Assembly (NCBI GenBank): GCA_024228935.1
Contig: JAAESX010000088.1
Coordinates: 86,543 to 150,542, forward strand
Origin: Pseudomonadota bacterium
GTDB taxonomy: Bacteria; Myxococcota_A; UBA796; CAJQPC01
Reading direction: 5' to 3'
DNA length: 64,000 nt
Shown: piece by piece, positions 54,270 through 62,989 of the stretch
Numbering within the stretch: the stretch's first letter is position 1
Layout of the letters: each line of letters starts with the position of its first letter
Position numbers and translations under genes: made by a program
The notes under the pieces: model-generated
The model's database searches: none
Seen by the model: the letters and a program-made list of their open reading frames with translations, nothing else
Told to the model about the DNA's origin: nothing

Positions 54270-55337
54270 ATGGTCCTCCTCGTCCTCGCGTGCACCGGCT
54301 CCGAGGACGTGACGTCCGGTCCGACCTGCCCGCCGGCTCCAGGCGAGATCCTGCGGCTCGAGACAGGCGCGATCACGACCTACCTGGACGCGGCACTGCG
54401 AGCGTCCTCGGGCTTCACGACGCTGTGCCTGGGGGGCGGCACCTACGAGACCTCGCTCGAGCTCCTCGGCGAGACCCGAACGCTGCCCGGCCGACTTCGC
54501 GTCATCGGGACCGGGGACACCACGCTGGTCCCTCGCACGGACGACACGGGAGCCGTCGACGCCGCCGTCGACCCCTGGCTCCTCTTCACGCCGTCGGACG
54601 AGCTCGAGCTGCAGGACCTGGCCTTCGAGCTGCCGCTGTCGCTCAGCGCGCGGTCGGTGCGCCTCGACAACGTCGAGCTCCGGGGCTTCGAGGTCCTCGC
54701 GGACGAGGACGACAGCGCGGCCCTCGACATCCTGGCGACGGACTCGGTCGTCGTGGACGGACTCCAGGTCTCCGAGCTCGACGTCGAGGACCAGGTCCTG
54801 CGGCTCGAGGGCACCACCGTCCAGGTCGATGGCCTGAAGCTCCTCGGCACCCGCTCGGCCCGAGGCGGCCAGGTCGAGCTGAGCGGGGACGTCACCGCCA
54901 GCGACTGGGAGGTCCGCGACACGGTCGCCCTGCGCAACGAGCCTGGTCACCCGCTGGTGTCGGTCTTCGGCCCGCTGACCGCCGACGGGCTGGTGTTCGA
55001 CGACAACGACGCGAACGGCCCGGCGGTGAGCGCGTGGAGCCGCATGGAGCTCTCCGACATCCACATCGAGTCCCATCGCAGCACCTGGACCGGCGCCATC
55101 ACGGCCTTCTCCAGCGCGGCGCTCGTCGACGTCCAGCTCCTCGGCGTCACCAGCTCCGAGGGCGCGCTCTCCGTCTACCCGACGGCTCCCGAGGAACGCG
55201 TCACGCTCACCAACGTGGCCTTCGGGGTCGACGACGACGCCAACGAGCGCTGCGACATCTCGCTCAACAGCAACTGTGTCGCGAACGAGCTCGGGCTCGT
55301 CGACGAGATGATCTGCGACACGACGGGGTGCCGTTGA
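54270..55337 (+). CDS. Right-handed beta-helix lipoprotein
   Basis: This 355-residue lipoprotein has the leader MVLLVLAC (Cys8). An in-frame TAG lies four codons upstream, so no longer leader is possible. From about residue 75 on there are repeated ~20-residue rungs of the type 'lxLxdlxfe-x-l-xaxsvxLdnvelrgf', as in pectate-lyase-like beta-helices. The ends carry cysteine pairs (CDISLNSNC, CDTTGC). No catalytic site is recognisable. Surface or periplasmic location is likely. Confidence 0.68.
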   Translation: MVLLVLACTGSEDVTSGPTCPPAPGEILRLETGAITTYLDAALRASSGFTTLCLGGGTYETSLELLGETRTLPGRLRVIGTGDTTLVPRTDDTGAVDAAVDPWLLFTPSDELELQDLAFELPLSLSARSVRLDNVELRGFEVLADEDDSAALDILATDSVVVDGLQVSELDVEDQVLRLEGTTVQVDGLKLLGTRSARGGQVELSGDVTASDWEVRDTVALRNEPGHPLVSVFGPLTADGLVFDDNDANGPAVSAWSRMELSDIHIESHRSTWTGAITAFSSAALVDVQLLGVTSSEGALSVYPTAPEERVTLTNVAFGVDDDANERCDISLNSNCVANELGLVDEMICDTTGCR

Positions 55338-56365
55338 TCCGGGTCCTGCGCGAGCACGCCGTGCTGATCTCGCTCGTCGGGGCCTACGTGGCCACCGGCT
55401 ACGCGGTCGACGCCTGGCTGGGCGACGTGATGCGCATCAGCCTGCGGGTGCCCGCGGTCGAAGCGATCCTGGTCCTGTTCGTCATCCTGTTCCTGTCGGG
55501 GCACGCGTTCTCGTGCCTGCCTCGCACGCCCGAGGGGAGCTCGGCCTTCCGCTTCATCTGGCAGGACCTGCGGACCAACTGGCTCCAGCGGGACCGGCTC
55601 GTCCGGTTCGCCATCGTCTACGCCCTGCTCCCGTTCTTCTTCTCCACGTTCGGGGCCCTGAAGTTCGCCATCCCGCGCATCCGGCCGTTCGACCGCGACG
55701 AGCTCTTCCACGCCTGGGACATCGCGCTGCACGGAGGCCCGCCGTTCGAGTACACCGTCGCCGTCCTGGGCAGCGTGCACGCGACCGTCTTCATCAACGT
55801 GCTCTACAACCTGTGGATCTTCCTGCTGTTCAGCATCGTGATCTGGCAGGCGTTCACGCTCGAGCGCCGGATCCGCATGCAGTTCCTGATCAGCTTCGTC
55901 CTGACCTGGATGATCGGTGGCACGCTGATGGCGATGTGGCTGTCGAGCGTCGGCCCCTGCTACTGGGGCCCGCTGCTGGGCGATCCGAACCCGTACGCGC
56001 CGCTGATGCACCACCTGCACGCGGTCCACGCGGACACCCACCTGTGGGCGATCGACGTCCAGGAGCAGCTGTGGGCGGCGTACTCGGCCCAGTCGATCGA
56101 GACGGTCGCCGGCATCTCGGCGATGCCCAGCATGCACGTCGCCACCAGCACGCTGTTCGCGCTGCTGGGCTGGGCTCGGCACCGCGTGCTCGGGGTGGCG
56201 CTCACCGTCTTCGCGCTGTGCATCCTGGTCGGCAGCGTGCACCTGGGCTGGCACTACGCCGTCGACGGCTACATCGGCGCGGCCATCGCGGCCGCCATCT
56301 GGTTCGGCGTCGGCGCCGTCCAGCGTCTGCTCCCCGGTCAGGGCGAGGAGACGACCTCGACGTAG
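55328..56365 (+). CDS. PAP2-superfamily membrane enzyme, Aur1/inositolphosphotransferase-like
   Basis: This protein of about 345 residues starts at the GTG at 55328; a TTG at 55334 overlapping the previous stop is the alternative. About six to eight helices are predicted. The active-site motifs are SAMPSMHVATS and GWHYAVDGYIGA, the PAP2 C2/C3 histidine blocks. The preceding region (KFAIPRIRPFDRDE and on) is like the Aur1/Ipt1-type PAP2_3 group, which transfers phosphoinositol to ceramide in eukaryotes. It is a phospho-headgroup transferase or phosphatase acting on lipid. Its end overlaps the convergent anti-sigma gene by 28 bases. Confidence 0.75.
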   Translation: MPLIRVLREHAVLISLVGAYVATGYAVDAWLGDVMRISLRVPAVEAILVLFVILFLSGHAFSCLPRTPEGSSAFRFIWQDLRTNWLQRDRLVRFAIVYALLPFFFSTFGALKFAIPRIRPFDRDELFHAWDIALHGGPPFEYTVAVLGSVHATVFINVLYNLWIFLLFSIVIWQAFTLERRIRMQFLISFVLTWMIGGTLMAMWLSSVGPCYWGPLLGDPNPYAPLMHHLHAVHADTHLWAIDVQEQLWAAYSAQSIETVAGISAMPSMHVATSTLFALLGWARHRVLGVALTVFALCILVGSVHLGWHYAVDGYIGAAIAAAIWFGVGAVQRLLPGQGEETTST

Positions 56366-57327
56366 AGGCCGATCTTCTGGTCGGCGGTGTATAGCCCGGC
56401 CTCGTTCTGCGTCGTGCCCGTCACCGAGCCGATCTGCTGGAGCGCCATCGTGAAGCTGGTCACGCTCTCCTGCGGCAGCAGGATCTGGATGCCGACCCGC
56501 GAGGTCGTGTCCAGCGCGTCCTCGTCGACGGTCTTGCCCTTGCTGTCCACCGCGGTCCCGCCGTAGCGGTTCACGATGTTGAGCAGGTCACGCAGGGCGC
56601 CGCTGTCCGTGACGTGCAGCTGCATCGACTGGCTCGCCTTCAGCGAGGCCTTCAGCTCGGGCTCGGAGATCTCCGGCTCGGCACGCTCGGCGGCGTCAGG
56701 GCTCGGCGGGGGCATCTCGAGCTTCACCACGCCGTCCTCGGGATCCGAGAGCGTGGCGCCGGCGATGCGGTCGTCCTTGCTGGTCTCCTCGAGCGGACCG
56801 AGGGTCTTGGCCATCTCCTGGGCCCACGCGGGCGGATTGGCCTTCTTCTCGTTGGTCGTGGCGATGTCGGCGTCGGCCAGGCCATCCTCGACGACCTCGT
56901 TCTCGATCAGGGCCACGTCCTCTTCGGGCTCGGGGTCGGCGGCAGCGCTGATCTCGGGCGGAGCGTCCTCGGGGACCACGACGTCGTCGTTCATGTTCCG
57001 GCCGACCAGCACGGCGACCAGCACCGCAGCCACGGCGACGGCGAGCGACTCCATCGGGACCGGGGTGAAGAAGGCCTTGACCCGCAGCCAGAAGCCGCCG
57101 GGCATGGGCTCGTCCTCGACAGCCGCCAGCACCTTCTTGTGGAAGTCCGGAGGCGCCTGCAGCGTGCCGTGGTCGTTCACGAAGCGGACGGCCGACACCA
57201 GCTGCTCGTACTCCTCGCGCAGCTCGGCGCTGCGCTGGAGCGCCTGGTCCACCTCCGTCATCTCGGAGGCACTGAGCTCCCCGTCGATGTAGGCGGAGAG
57301 GCGTTCGCGGGCGAAAAACTCGTTCAT
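56338..57327 (-). CDS. Membrane anti-sigma factor with a cysteine-less zinc-finger-like domain
   Basis: This 329-residue protein lies 21 bases downstream of the sigma gene. The N-terminus (LSAYIDGELSASEMTEVDQA) is the classic anti-sigma/zf-HC2 domain, but the HxxxCxxC residues are replaced (SAELREEY), so no zinc is bound there. One membrane helix is at 92-109. The extracytoplasmic part has an acidic linker and a C-terminal DUF4349/RsiW-like domain (about 225-329, QLHVTDSGALRDLLNIVNRY). It should hold the ECF sigma factor inactive until an envelope signal. Confidence 0.78.
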   Translation of the reverse strand: MNEFFARERLSAYIDGELSASEMTEVDQALQRSAELREEYEQLVSAVRFVNDHGTLQAPPDFHKKVLAAVEDEPMPGGFWLRVKAFFTPVPMESLAVAVAAVLVAVLVGRNMNDDVVVPEDAPPEISAAADPEPEEDVALIENEVVEDGLADADIATTNEKKANPPAWAQEMAKTLGPLEETSKDDRIAGATLSDPEDGVVKLEMPPPSPDAAERAEPEISEPELKASLKASQSMQLHVTDSGALRDLLNIVNRYGGTAVDSKGKTVDEDALDTTSRVGIQILLPQESVTSFTMALQQIGSVTGTTQNEAGLYTADQKIGLYVEVVSSP

Positions 57328-57348
57328 GGGGTGTCGGCGTTCATTGGT

Positions 57349-57969
57349 TCAGATGACGTCAGCGACGGTGATCTTCCGACCCAGCTTGCGGGCCAGCTCG
57401 TGCCGAGCACGGTGGAGCCTCGACTTCACAGTACCCTTCGGCAGTTCGAGGATGTCGGCGATCTCTTCGTAGCTGAGGTCCTCCACGTCCCGCAGGACGA
57501 TGATGCGGCGTTGCTCTGGATCCAGCGACGCGAGCGCAGCCTGGAGAATTCCCGAGGCCTCGGTCTGATGCAGGAGTGCATCGGTTCCCGGCCCGTCGTC
57601 TGCGTACTGCCGCTTCGGCATGTCGTCGTCGTCTGGTGTTCCATCGAAAGAGTCATGGCGACCGTGCGCCCGCCTACGGCGGTAGAGATCTCGGTTCTTG
57701 CAGTGGTTGACGGTCACCCTGTAGACCCAGGTCGACAGCTGAGCGTCCCCACGGAAGCGGGGAAGTGCCTTGAAGAGCGCCAGGAACACGTCCTGGGCGA
57801 CTTCTTCCGCGATGACCCGGTTGCCCATCCAGCGGAAGCACATGCTGAAGACCCGGTTCTGGTACCGACGCACCAGCTCCGAATACGCGTCTCGGTCGCC
57901 TTCCTTGAACCTCCTGACCAGCTCCGCGTCAGATGGTCGGGAGACCATGGCGAAGAGCAGGGCGAGCAT
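57349..57969 (-). CDS. ECF-type RNA polymerase sigma factor
   Basis: This protein of 206 residues has an alternative start at MVSRPSDAEL, 57948. Region 2 is ELVRRYQNRVFSMCFRWMGN with AEEVAQDVFLALFKALPRFR; region 4 is LDPEQRRIIVLRDVEDLSYE with LPKGTVKSRLHRARHELARK. The linker is long and acidic (FDGTPDDDDMP). It directs a small regulon and is paired with the anti-sigma factor downstream. Regulon and signal are unknown. Confidence 0.92.
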   Translation of the reverse strand: MLALLFAMVSRPSDAELVRRFKEGDRDAYSELVRRYQNRVFSMCFRWMGNRVIAEEVAQDVFLALFKALPRFRGDAQLSTWVYRVTVNHCKNRDLYRRRRAHGRHDSFDGTPDDDDMPKRQYADDGPGTDALLHQTEASGILQAALASLDPEQRRIIVLRDVEDLSYEEIADILELPKGTVKSRLHRARHELARKLGRKITVADVI

Positions 57970-58022
57970 GGTGGCTGGGTTGCCTCCGCTTGCTCAGACC
58001 GCCTTGCGGTCCAGGAGTTCCG

Positions 58023-58057
58023 AAAAAAGTGCAGCGGGCGATCGTCGCCCCGCCGCA
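58023..58057 (-). terminator. Intrinsic terminator after the pentapeptide-repeat gene
   Basis: Read on the minus strand, a GC-rich stem (GCGGGGCGA paired with TCGCCCGC, plus outer GTGC/GCAC pairing) is followed directly by ACTTTTTT. It lies 13-47 bases past the pentapeptide stop and upstream of the sigma gene, so it insulates the two. This is the clearest intrinsic terminator in the window. Confidence 0.75.
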
Positions 58058-58069
58058 CACTACCGCGCT

Positions 58070-58528
58070 CTACTCGTCGTCGACGCCGCTCTCGCGAGCC
58101 AGCACCACGCGGGAGCCGTCCTTGATGGATGCCTCGACCATCGGGAGACTGACGCGGGGGTTCGGGAGGATCGTCTTCTTGATGCGAGCGCCCCGGAACG
58201 TACAGCCGTCCAGGTTCGTCTCGTCCAGGTCCGCGAAGTCGAGGATCGCGCCGTCGAAGCTGGCGTCCTTCAGGTTCGCGTGCCACATCGACGCGCCGGA
58301 CAGGTTGGCGCCGTTGAAGTTGCACTGGCGGCAGTCGGCGTCGGCGAGCTTGACCCACTGGAGGTCGACGTTCTCGAAGCTGATACCCGAGAGGTCCGTG
58401 CCGCGAAGATCCGCGTCCATCAGCGAGCGTCCACGCCGCAGGGCGTCGAGCACCTGCTTGCGCGAAAGGCTCTGAGGAGCCAGGTCCTCGTCGTTCTTCC
58501 GCCGCCGGGCGTTCGTTCCAACTCGCAT
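58070..58528 (-). CDS. Pentapeptide-repeat protein
   Basis: This is a 152-residue protein. Residues about 35-115 contain tandem pentapeptides (A-D/N-L/F-x-x): MDADLRGTDLSGISFENVDL, then CNFNGANLSGASMWHANLKD and FADLDETNLDGCTFRGARI. These fold as a right-handed quadrilateral beta-helix. The N-terminus is short and basic. Some such proteins mimic DNA and protect gyrase; nothing here proves that role. It begins one base after the ATP-grasp stop and ends at a terminator. Confidence 0.82.
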   Translation of the reverse strand: MRVGTNARRRKNDEDLAPQSLSRKQVLDALRRGRSLMDADLRGTDLSGISFENVDLQWVKLADADCRQCNFNGANLSGASMWHANLKDASFDGAILDFADLDETNLDGCTFRGARIKKTILPNPRVSLPMVEASIKDGSRVVLARESGVDDE

Positions 58529-58529
58529 C

Positions 58530-59507
58530 TCAGCTCCTTCCAGCGTGGTCGACACATGCCTGCAGCGCGTCGACAATAGGCCGTGACAGATCGCGACCCG
58601 AGAATTCCTGAATCAGGTGCAATCCACCAGGATTCAGCGTGTTGATTTCGAGAACACGCCCGCCGATGACATCGATTCCCGCCAGCCAGACACCGCAGCG
58701 TCGAAGGTGGGGGGTCAACGTCTCGATGAGCTTGTCGTACTCCGGTCCGGGTTCATGAGCTTCTGGACGACCGCCGCGTTTGAGGTTGTGGCGGAACTCC
58801 CCAGGGGCCCGTTGTCGCACGTAACTACCCAGGATCGCGCCGTCCAACCACACGAGTCGGGTCTCGCCCTGCTCCGCTTCCGGAAGGTATTCCTGGACCA
58901 CCAGGTAGCCGTCCCCGATCGCCCGTGCGTGGTCGAGCGCCCGGTCCAGTGCATCCGACCGTCCCCGGTCCACCCGCGCGATCCCTTTTCCGCCACTGCT
59001 CCGGGCTGGCTTCACGACCACCCCGTGGTCCTGGCCTTCGAAGAAGGCATGGATCGTCGCGCGCGACCTGGAGACGAGCGTCGCGGGGCGCGGGACGTCC
59101 GAGAGCCCCGCGAGGAACTCCTTGTGCGACGTCCACATCAGCGTCGCGGGGTCGTTCAGGACGACCACTCCGGCGTCCTTCACCGCCATCGCGAACGTCA
59201 GCACCGCGGTGTCCAGCGGGTTGATCCGGATCAGGAGCGCGTCCAGCGCCGTCACCTCGACGAAGCGTCGCCGAGCCGCCCGATCCCGCAACATCGCGCA
59301 CAGTCGCTCGCGATCCACCGGGCCGTCCTCGCTGACCTCGAACGCATGCGCTCGCGCCACGAGCCGTCCACCCGGGTCCACTTCGTAGTCCCAGGGCTCG
59401 ATGAAACGGACCGAGTGCCCCATCTCGAGGGCCCGCGTCGCGATGTGCGCGGTGGTCCACGTCGGCTCGACGTTTCGCGCTCGCGTGATGGCGATGCCCA
59501 GACGCAT
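58530..59507 (-). CDS. Glutathione-synthetase-like ATP-grasp ligase
   Basis: This 325-residue protein matches GshB. The N-terminal domain has ALLIRINPLDTAVLTFAM and VVLNDPATLMWTSHKEFLAG. The ATP-grasp core has GVVVKPARSSGGKGIARVD and VVQEYLPEAEQGETRLVWLDG. The metal site is GIDVIGGRVLEINTLNPGG. It ligates an amino acid to a carboxylate using ATP. No gamma-glutamylcysteine ligase is adjacent, so glutathione itself is not proven as product. It is divergent from the AAA gene over 16 bases. Confidence 0.82.
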   Translation of the reverse strand: MRLGIAITRARNVEPTWTTAHIATRALEMGHSVRFIEPWDYEVDPGGRLVARAHAFEVSEDGPVDRERLCAMLRDRAARRRFVEVTALDALLIRINPLDTAVLTFAMAVKDAGVVVLNDPATLMWTSHKEFLAGLSDVPRPATLVSRSRATIHAFFEGQDHGVVVKPARSSGGKGIARVDRGRSDALDRALDHARAIGDGYLVVQEYLPEAEQGETRLVWLDGAILGSYVRQRAPGEFRHNLKRGGRPEAHEPGPEYDKLIETLTPHLRRCGVWLAGIDVIGGRVLEINTLNPGGLHLIQEFSGRDLSRPIVDALQACVDHAGRS

Positions 59508-59523
59508 GCTAGGCTCTCCCGCG

Positions 59524-61005
59524 ATGAAGGCTGTTGTCGAACGCGTTCGCGAGCTCGTCCGCGCGCGCTACCCGCTGCTCTATCTCCTCACCTACGAGGA
59601 GGAGCGCATCGAGCGCAACCTCCGCAAGCTCGGCAAGGACGAAGATCTGCCCGTCCTGGTCTGGACCAAGACCGATGGTCTGCGGGAGAAGGGCAAGAAT
59701 CCGGTCGCCGGAACGACCGACCCCCAGGCGCTGCTGGACGCGCTCGGCGCGCGGAAGGAGCCCGGCCTCATCGTCCTGCGCGACTTCCACCACGACATGG
59801 ACGATCCCTGGGTGCGCCGCAAGCTCCGCGACCTGGAGCCGCAGCTCGGCACCCGACGTCAGGCGATCCTGTTCATCAGCCCGGTGCTCGCGTTGCCGCG
59901 CGAGGTCGAGAAGGACGTCGTGGTCATCGACGTGCCGCTCCCGGGTCGGGACGAGGTCGGCAAGCTGCTCGCGCACCTGCTCAAGCGCCGCAAGCAGACG
60001 ATGGACGCCGCCCTGTTCGAGCGGTTCGTCGCCGCCTCGCTCGGGCTGACCGAGAAGGAGCTGAAGCGCACCTTCGCCCACATCTCGCTCACCGGAGGGA
60101 CCTTCGACGAGGGCCGCCTCAACGACCTGATCGAGGCCAAGCGCCAGGCGATCCGCAAGTCCCGCTACCTGGAGTTCTGGGACGAGCAGCCCGGCCTCGA
60201 GTCGGTCGGTGGGCTGGGCAACCTGAAGGAGTGGCTGACCCGCCGACAGGCCGCCTTCTCGCAGGACGCCCGCAAGTTCGGCCTGCCCGAGCCCAAGGGC
60301 GTGTTCCTGCTCGGGGTCCAGGGTTGTGGAAAGTCTCTGATGGCCAAGGCGGTCGCGGGCGAGTTCAAGATCCCGCTCCTGCGCCTGGACGTCGGCGCGC
60401 TCTTCGAGACCGGGGGCGTCGAGGACAGCCTGCGCGACACCATCCGCGTCGCCGAGAGCATCAGCCCCGCGGTCCTGTGGATCGACGAGCTCGAGAAGGG
60501 GTTCCTGGGGGACGGCGGCGCCGGCTCGGCGTTCGGAACGTTCCTGACCTGGCTCCAGGAGAAGACCAAGCCGGTGTTCGTGGTCGCCACGGCCAACGAG
60601 GTCCGGACGCTGCCCCCTGAGCTCCTGCGAAAGGGACGCTTCGACGAGATCTTCTTCGTCGACCTGCCGAACGTGCACGAGCGGCTCACCATCCTGGACA
60701 TCCATCTGCGGAACCGTGGACGGGACCCCGAGAAGTTCGACCTGTTCGGGACCGCCGAGGAGACCGAGAAGTACTCGGGCGCCGAGCTCGAGCAGGTCGT
60801 CGTCGAGGGCCTGTTCAACGCCTACGCCGAGGAACGGGAGATGACCGGCCGCGATCTCGTCCGCGTCGTCCGCGACACGGTGCCGCTGGCCATCACGATG
60901 GACGACAAGCTGAAGGAGCTGCGCGAGTGGGCCCGCCCCCGCACCCGTCCCGCGAGCAAGGACCGTCGGCGCATCGACTTCTTCGAAGACTTCCAGGAGG
61001 GCTGA
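59524..61005 (+). CDS. Ycf46-like AAA ATPase
   Basis: This is a 493-residue protein. Residues 1-220 are the typical Ycf46 N-terminal region (ARYPLLYLLTYEEERIERNL, PGLIVLRDFHHDMDDP). The AAA module has Walker A GVQGCGKS (264-271), Walker B AVLWIDELEKGF and the arginine-finger region PPELLRKGRFDEIFFVDLP. Ycf46 proteins occur in cyanobacteria, plastids and myxobacteria and are linked to CO2 and light responses in cyanobacteria. Their role here is unknown. It leads an operon with gpsA. Confidence 0.85.
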   Translation: MKAVVERVRELVRARYPLLYLLTYEEERIERNLRKLGKDEDLPVLVWTKTDGLREKGKNPVAGTTDPQALLDALGARKEPGLIVLRDFHHDMDDPWVRRKLRDLEPQLGTRRQAILFISPVLALPREVEKDVVVIDVPLPGRDEVGKLLAHLLKRRKQTMDAALFERFVAASLGLTEKELKRTFAHISLTGGTFDEGRLNDLIEAKRQAIRKSRYLEFWDEQPGLESVGGLGNLKEWLTRRQAAFSQDARKFGLPEPKGVFLLGVQGCGKSLMAKAVAGEFKIPLLRLDVGALFETGGVEDSLRDTIRVAESISPAVLWIDELEKGFLGDGGAGSAFGTFLTWLQEKTKPVFVVATANEVRTLPPELLRKGRFDEIFFVDLPNVHERLTILDIHLRNRGRDPEKFDLFGTAEETEKYSGAELEQVVVEGLFNAYAEEREMTGRDLVRVVRDTVPLAITMDDKLKELREWARPRTRPASKDRRRIDFFEDFQEG

Positions 61006-61006
61006 G

Positions 61007-62011
61007 ATGAAGACCGCCGTCGTCGGAGCCGGCTCGTTCGGGACCTGCCTGGCCATGCAGCTCGGCCGCCTGGGCCACGACGTGCATCTCTGGGACCACC
61101 GCCCCGACCGGGCCGCCGAGAGCCAGCTGACGCGCCACTCGGACCAGTACCTGCCGGGCATCAAGCTCCCGGACACCGTCACCGTCGGCTCGGACCTGGG
61201 CGAAGCGCTGGACGGTGCTCGCCTGGTCGTCGCCGTCGTGCCGAGCCAGTCCATGCGCGAGGTCTTCACCGGCATCGGCGACCACATCGCCGACTCGGCC
61301 ATCGTCTGCTCGGCGGCCAAGGGCGTCGAGAACAAGACCTACATGACGATGAGCGAGGTCCTGCGCGAGGTCCTCCCCGAGCGCCACCACAACCGCATCT
61401 GCGCGCTGTCGGGGCCCAGCTTCGCCGCCGAGGTCGCCCGCGACCTGCCCACCGCCGTGGTCGTCGCCGGTCAGGACGAGATCGCCACGCACCGCGTCGC
61501 CAGCGCCTTCCACGGCAGCAAGTTCCGCGTCTACCACTCGGACGACGTCGTCGGCGTCGAGGTCGGCGGCGCCCTGAAGAACGTCATGGCCATCGCCTGC
61601 GGCATCAGCGACGGGATGGGCCTGGGCCTGAACGCTCGAGCCGCGATCATCACCCGCGGCCTGGCCGAGATCGCCCGCGTCGGCGTGCTCAAGGGCGCCA
61701 ACCCGATGACCTTCATGGGCCTGGCCGGCATGGGGGACCTGGTGCTGACCTGCACGGGCGACCTGTCGCGGAACCGGCGCGTCGGGCTGGCGCTCGGCAA
61801 GGGCAAGACGCTGCAGCAGATCCTCGACGAACTGGGCCAGGTGGCCGAGGGCGTGAAGACCGCGAAGTCCGCCTGGAACATGGCCAGCCGCCTGGACGTC
61901 GAGCTGCCGATCACCGAGCAGATCTACAAGATCATCTACGAGGACAAGCCCGCCCCCGAGGCGATGGCCGACCTGCTCGCGCGCCGCAGGAAGGCGGAAC
62001 GCGATGGCTGA
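61007..62011 (+). CDS. gpsA: NAD(P)-dependent glycerol-3-phosphate dehydrogenase
   Basis: This 334-residue protein has the Rossmann motif GAGSFGT (7-13), and substrate and catalytic blocks CSAAKGVE, GPSFAAEVARDLP, GGALKNVMAIACGISDG and GLAGMGDLVLTCTG. It makes sn-glycerol-3-phosphate from dihydroxyacetone phosphate for membrane phospholipids. Length and motifs are standard. The gene starts one base after the AAA stop, and the next gene overlaps it by 8 bases. Confidence 0.95.
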   Translation: MKTAVVGAGSFGTCLAMQLGRLGHDVHLWDHRPDRAAESQLTRHSDQYLPGIKLPDTVTVGSDLGEALDGARLVVAVVPSQSMREVFTGIGDHIADSAIVCSAAKGVENKTYMTMSEVLREVLPERHHNRICALSGPSFAAEVARDLPTAVVVAGQDEIATHRVASAFHGSKFRVYHSDDVVGVEVGGALKNVMAIACGISDGMGLGLNARAAIITRGLAEIARVGVLKGANPMTFMGLAGMGDLVLTCTGDLSRNRRVGLALGKGKTLQQILDELGQVAEGVKTAKSAWNMASRLDVELPITEQIYKIIYEDKPAPEAMADLLARRRKAERDG

Positions 62012-62513
62012 AGACGAGGTCCTGGCGATCCTGAAGAAGAGCCGCGTGTTCTCCGGAATGTCCGACGCGGATGCCTCGGTGCTCTACGGCGCCGGCTCGG
62101 TCCGCGAGATCCGATCCGGCTCAGCGCTCCTGACCACGGGCGACGCCCCCGACGGCTTCTACGTCGTCCTCAGCGGCCGGTTCCACGTCCTCTCGGCTGA
62201 GCACGGCTCCGCCATCGCCGACATCGGCCCCCACGAGCCCGTCGGCGAGATGGGACTGGTGACCCTGGAGCCTCGAGGCGCGGATGTCGTGGCCGTGGAG
62301 ACGTCGCAGGTCTGGCACCTGCCCGGGCGCGGCTTCGAGCTGCTGCTCCAGCGCGGCGACCCGCTCGCCGTCTCGATCCTGCTCGGTGTCAGCAAGGACC
62401 TGTGTCGTCGCTTCCGCGAGGCCATCCTGGATGGCGCGGCCATGGTCCCGGGCCTGATGCGCTCGCCCGAAGGCCGGGCGCTGGTCGAGTCCCAGGGCTG
62501 GGAGGTCCTGTGA
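62004..62513 (+). CDS. Cyclic-nucleotide-binding domain protein 1
   Basis: This 169-residue, single-domain protein has a CNB fold: LKKSRVFSGMSDADASVLY, then GSALLTTGDAPDGFYVVLSG and the phosphate-binding-cassette region PHEPVGEMGLVTLEPRGADV. The cassette's Gly-Glu is kept (VGEMG) and Arg is in place (PRGADV), so ligand binding is plausible. There is no output domain. It overlaps gpsA and is coupled to a second CNB gene by GTGA. Confidence 0.8.
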   Translation: MAEDEVLAILKKSRVFSGMSDADASVLYGAGSVREIRSGSALLTTGDAPDGFYVVLSGRFHVLSAEHGSAIADIGPHEPVGEMGLVTLEPRGADVVAVETSQVWHLPGRGFELLLQRGDPLAVSILLGVSKDLCRRFREAILDGAAMVPGLMRSPEGRALVESQGWEVL

Positions 62514-62989
62514 TCGACGTCTCCCGGATCGAGCACGCCGACGCCCTGGTCGTCCTGTCGGCGGCCGACCGCGCCGAGCTCGCCCGCCACCTGTTGCCCC
62601 TGTCCTACCGCTCGGGCCAGAGCGTCATCAGCCAGGGGCGCAAGAGCCCCGCGGCGTACCTCCACCTAGGAGGCACGCTCATCGTCCGACGGACGCTCCC
62701 GGGCAACGACACCGCGCTGCAAGGCGCGATCGGGACCGGCGAGTGGTTCGGGGTCCTGTCCGCGCTCGACGGTCACCCCGCGACGGCGAGCGTCGTCGCC
62801 ATGACGGACTGCGAGGTCGCCGCGCTCGGCATGGCCGATCTCGACGACTTCCTGTTCCGCTCGGGCATCGGCGCCCGACTGCTCCGCGGCTGGCTTCGCT
62901 CACTCGGGCACCAGCTTGGTCGCGTGAATCGGGGTAACGAGCAGATGCTCGCGCTCGCCGCCACCTTGAGGACGCCCCATGACCCGTGA
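62510..62989 (+). CDS. Cyclic-nucleotide-binding domain protein 2
   Basis: From the GTG at 62510 the protein has 159 residues with a CNB-like fold: LVVLSAADRAELARHLLPLS, SGQSVISQGRKSPAAYLHLG and GTGEWFGVLSALDGHPATAS. The phosphate-binding cassette reads EWFGVLSALDGHPATAS, lacking the conserved Arg, so this copy may not bind cAMP or cGMP. A helical C-terminus follows. The pair could form a heterodimer. It overlaps the aldolase start by 11 bases. Confidence 0.75.
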   Translation: MIDVSRIEHADALVVLSAADRAELARHLLPLSYRSGQSVISQGRKSPAAYLHLGGTLIVRRTLPGNDTALQGAIGTGEWFGVLSALDGHPATASVVAMTDCEVAALGMADLDDFLFRSGIGARLLRGWLRSLGHQLGRVNRGNEQMLALAATLRTPHDP

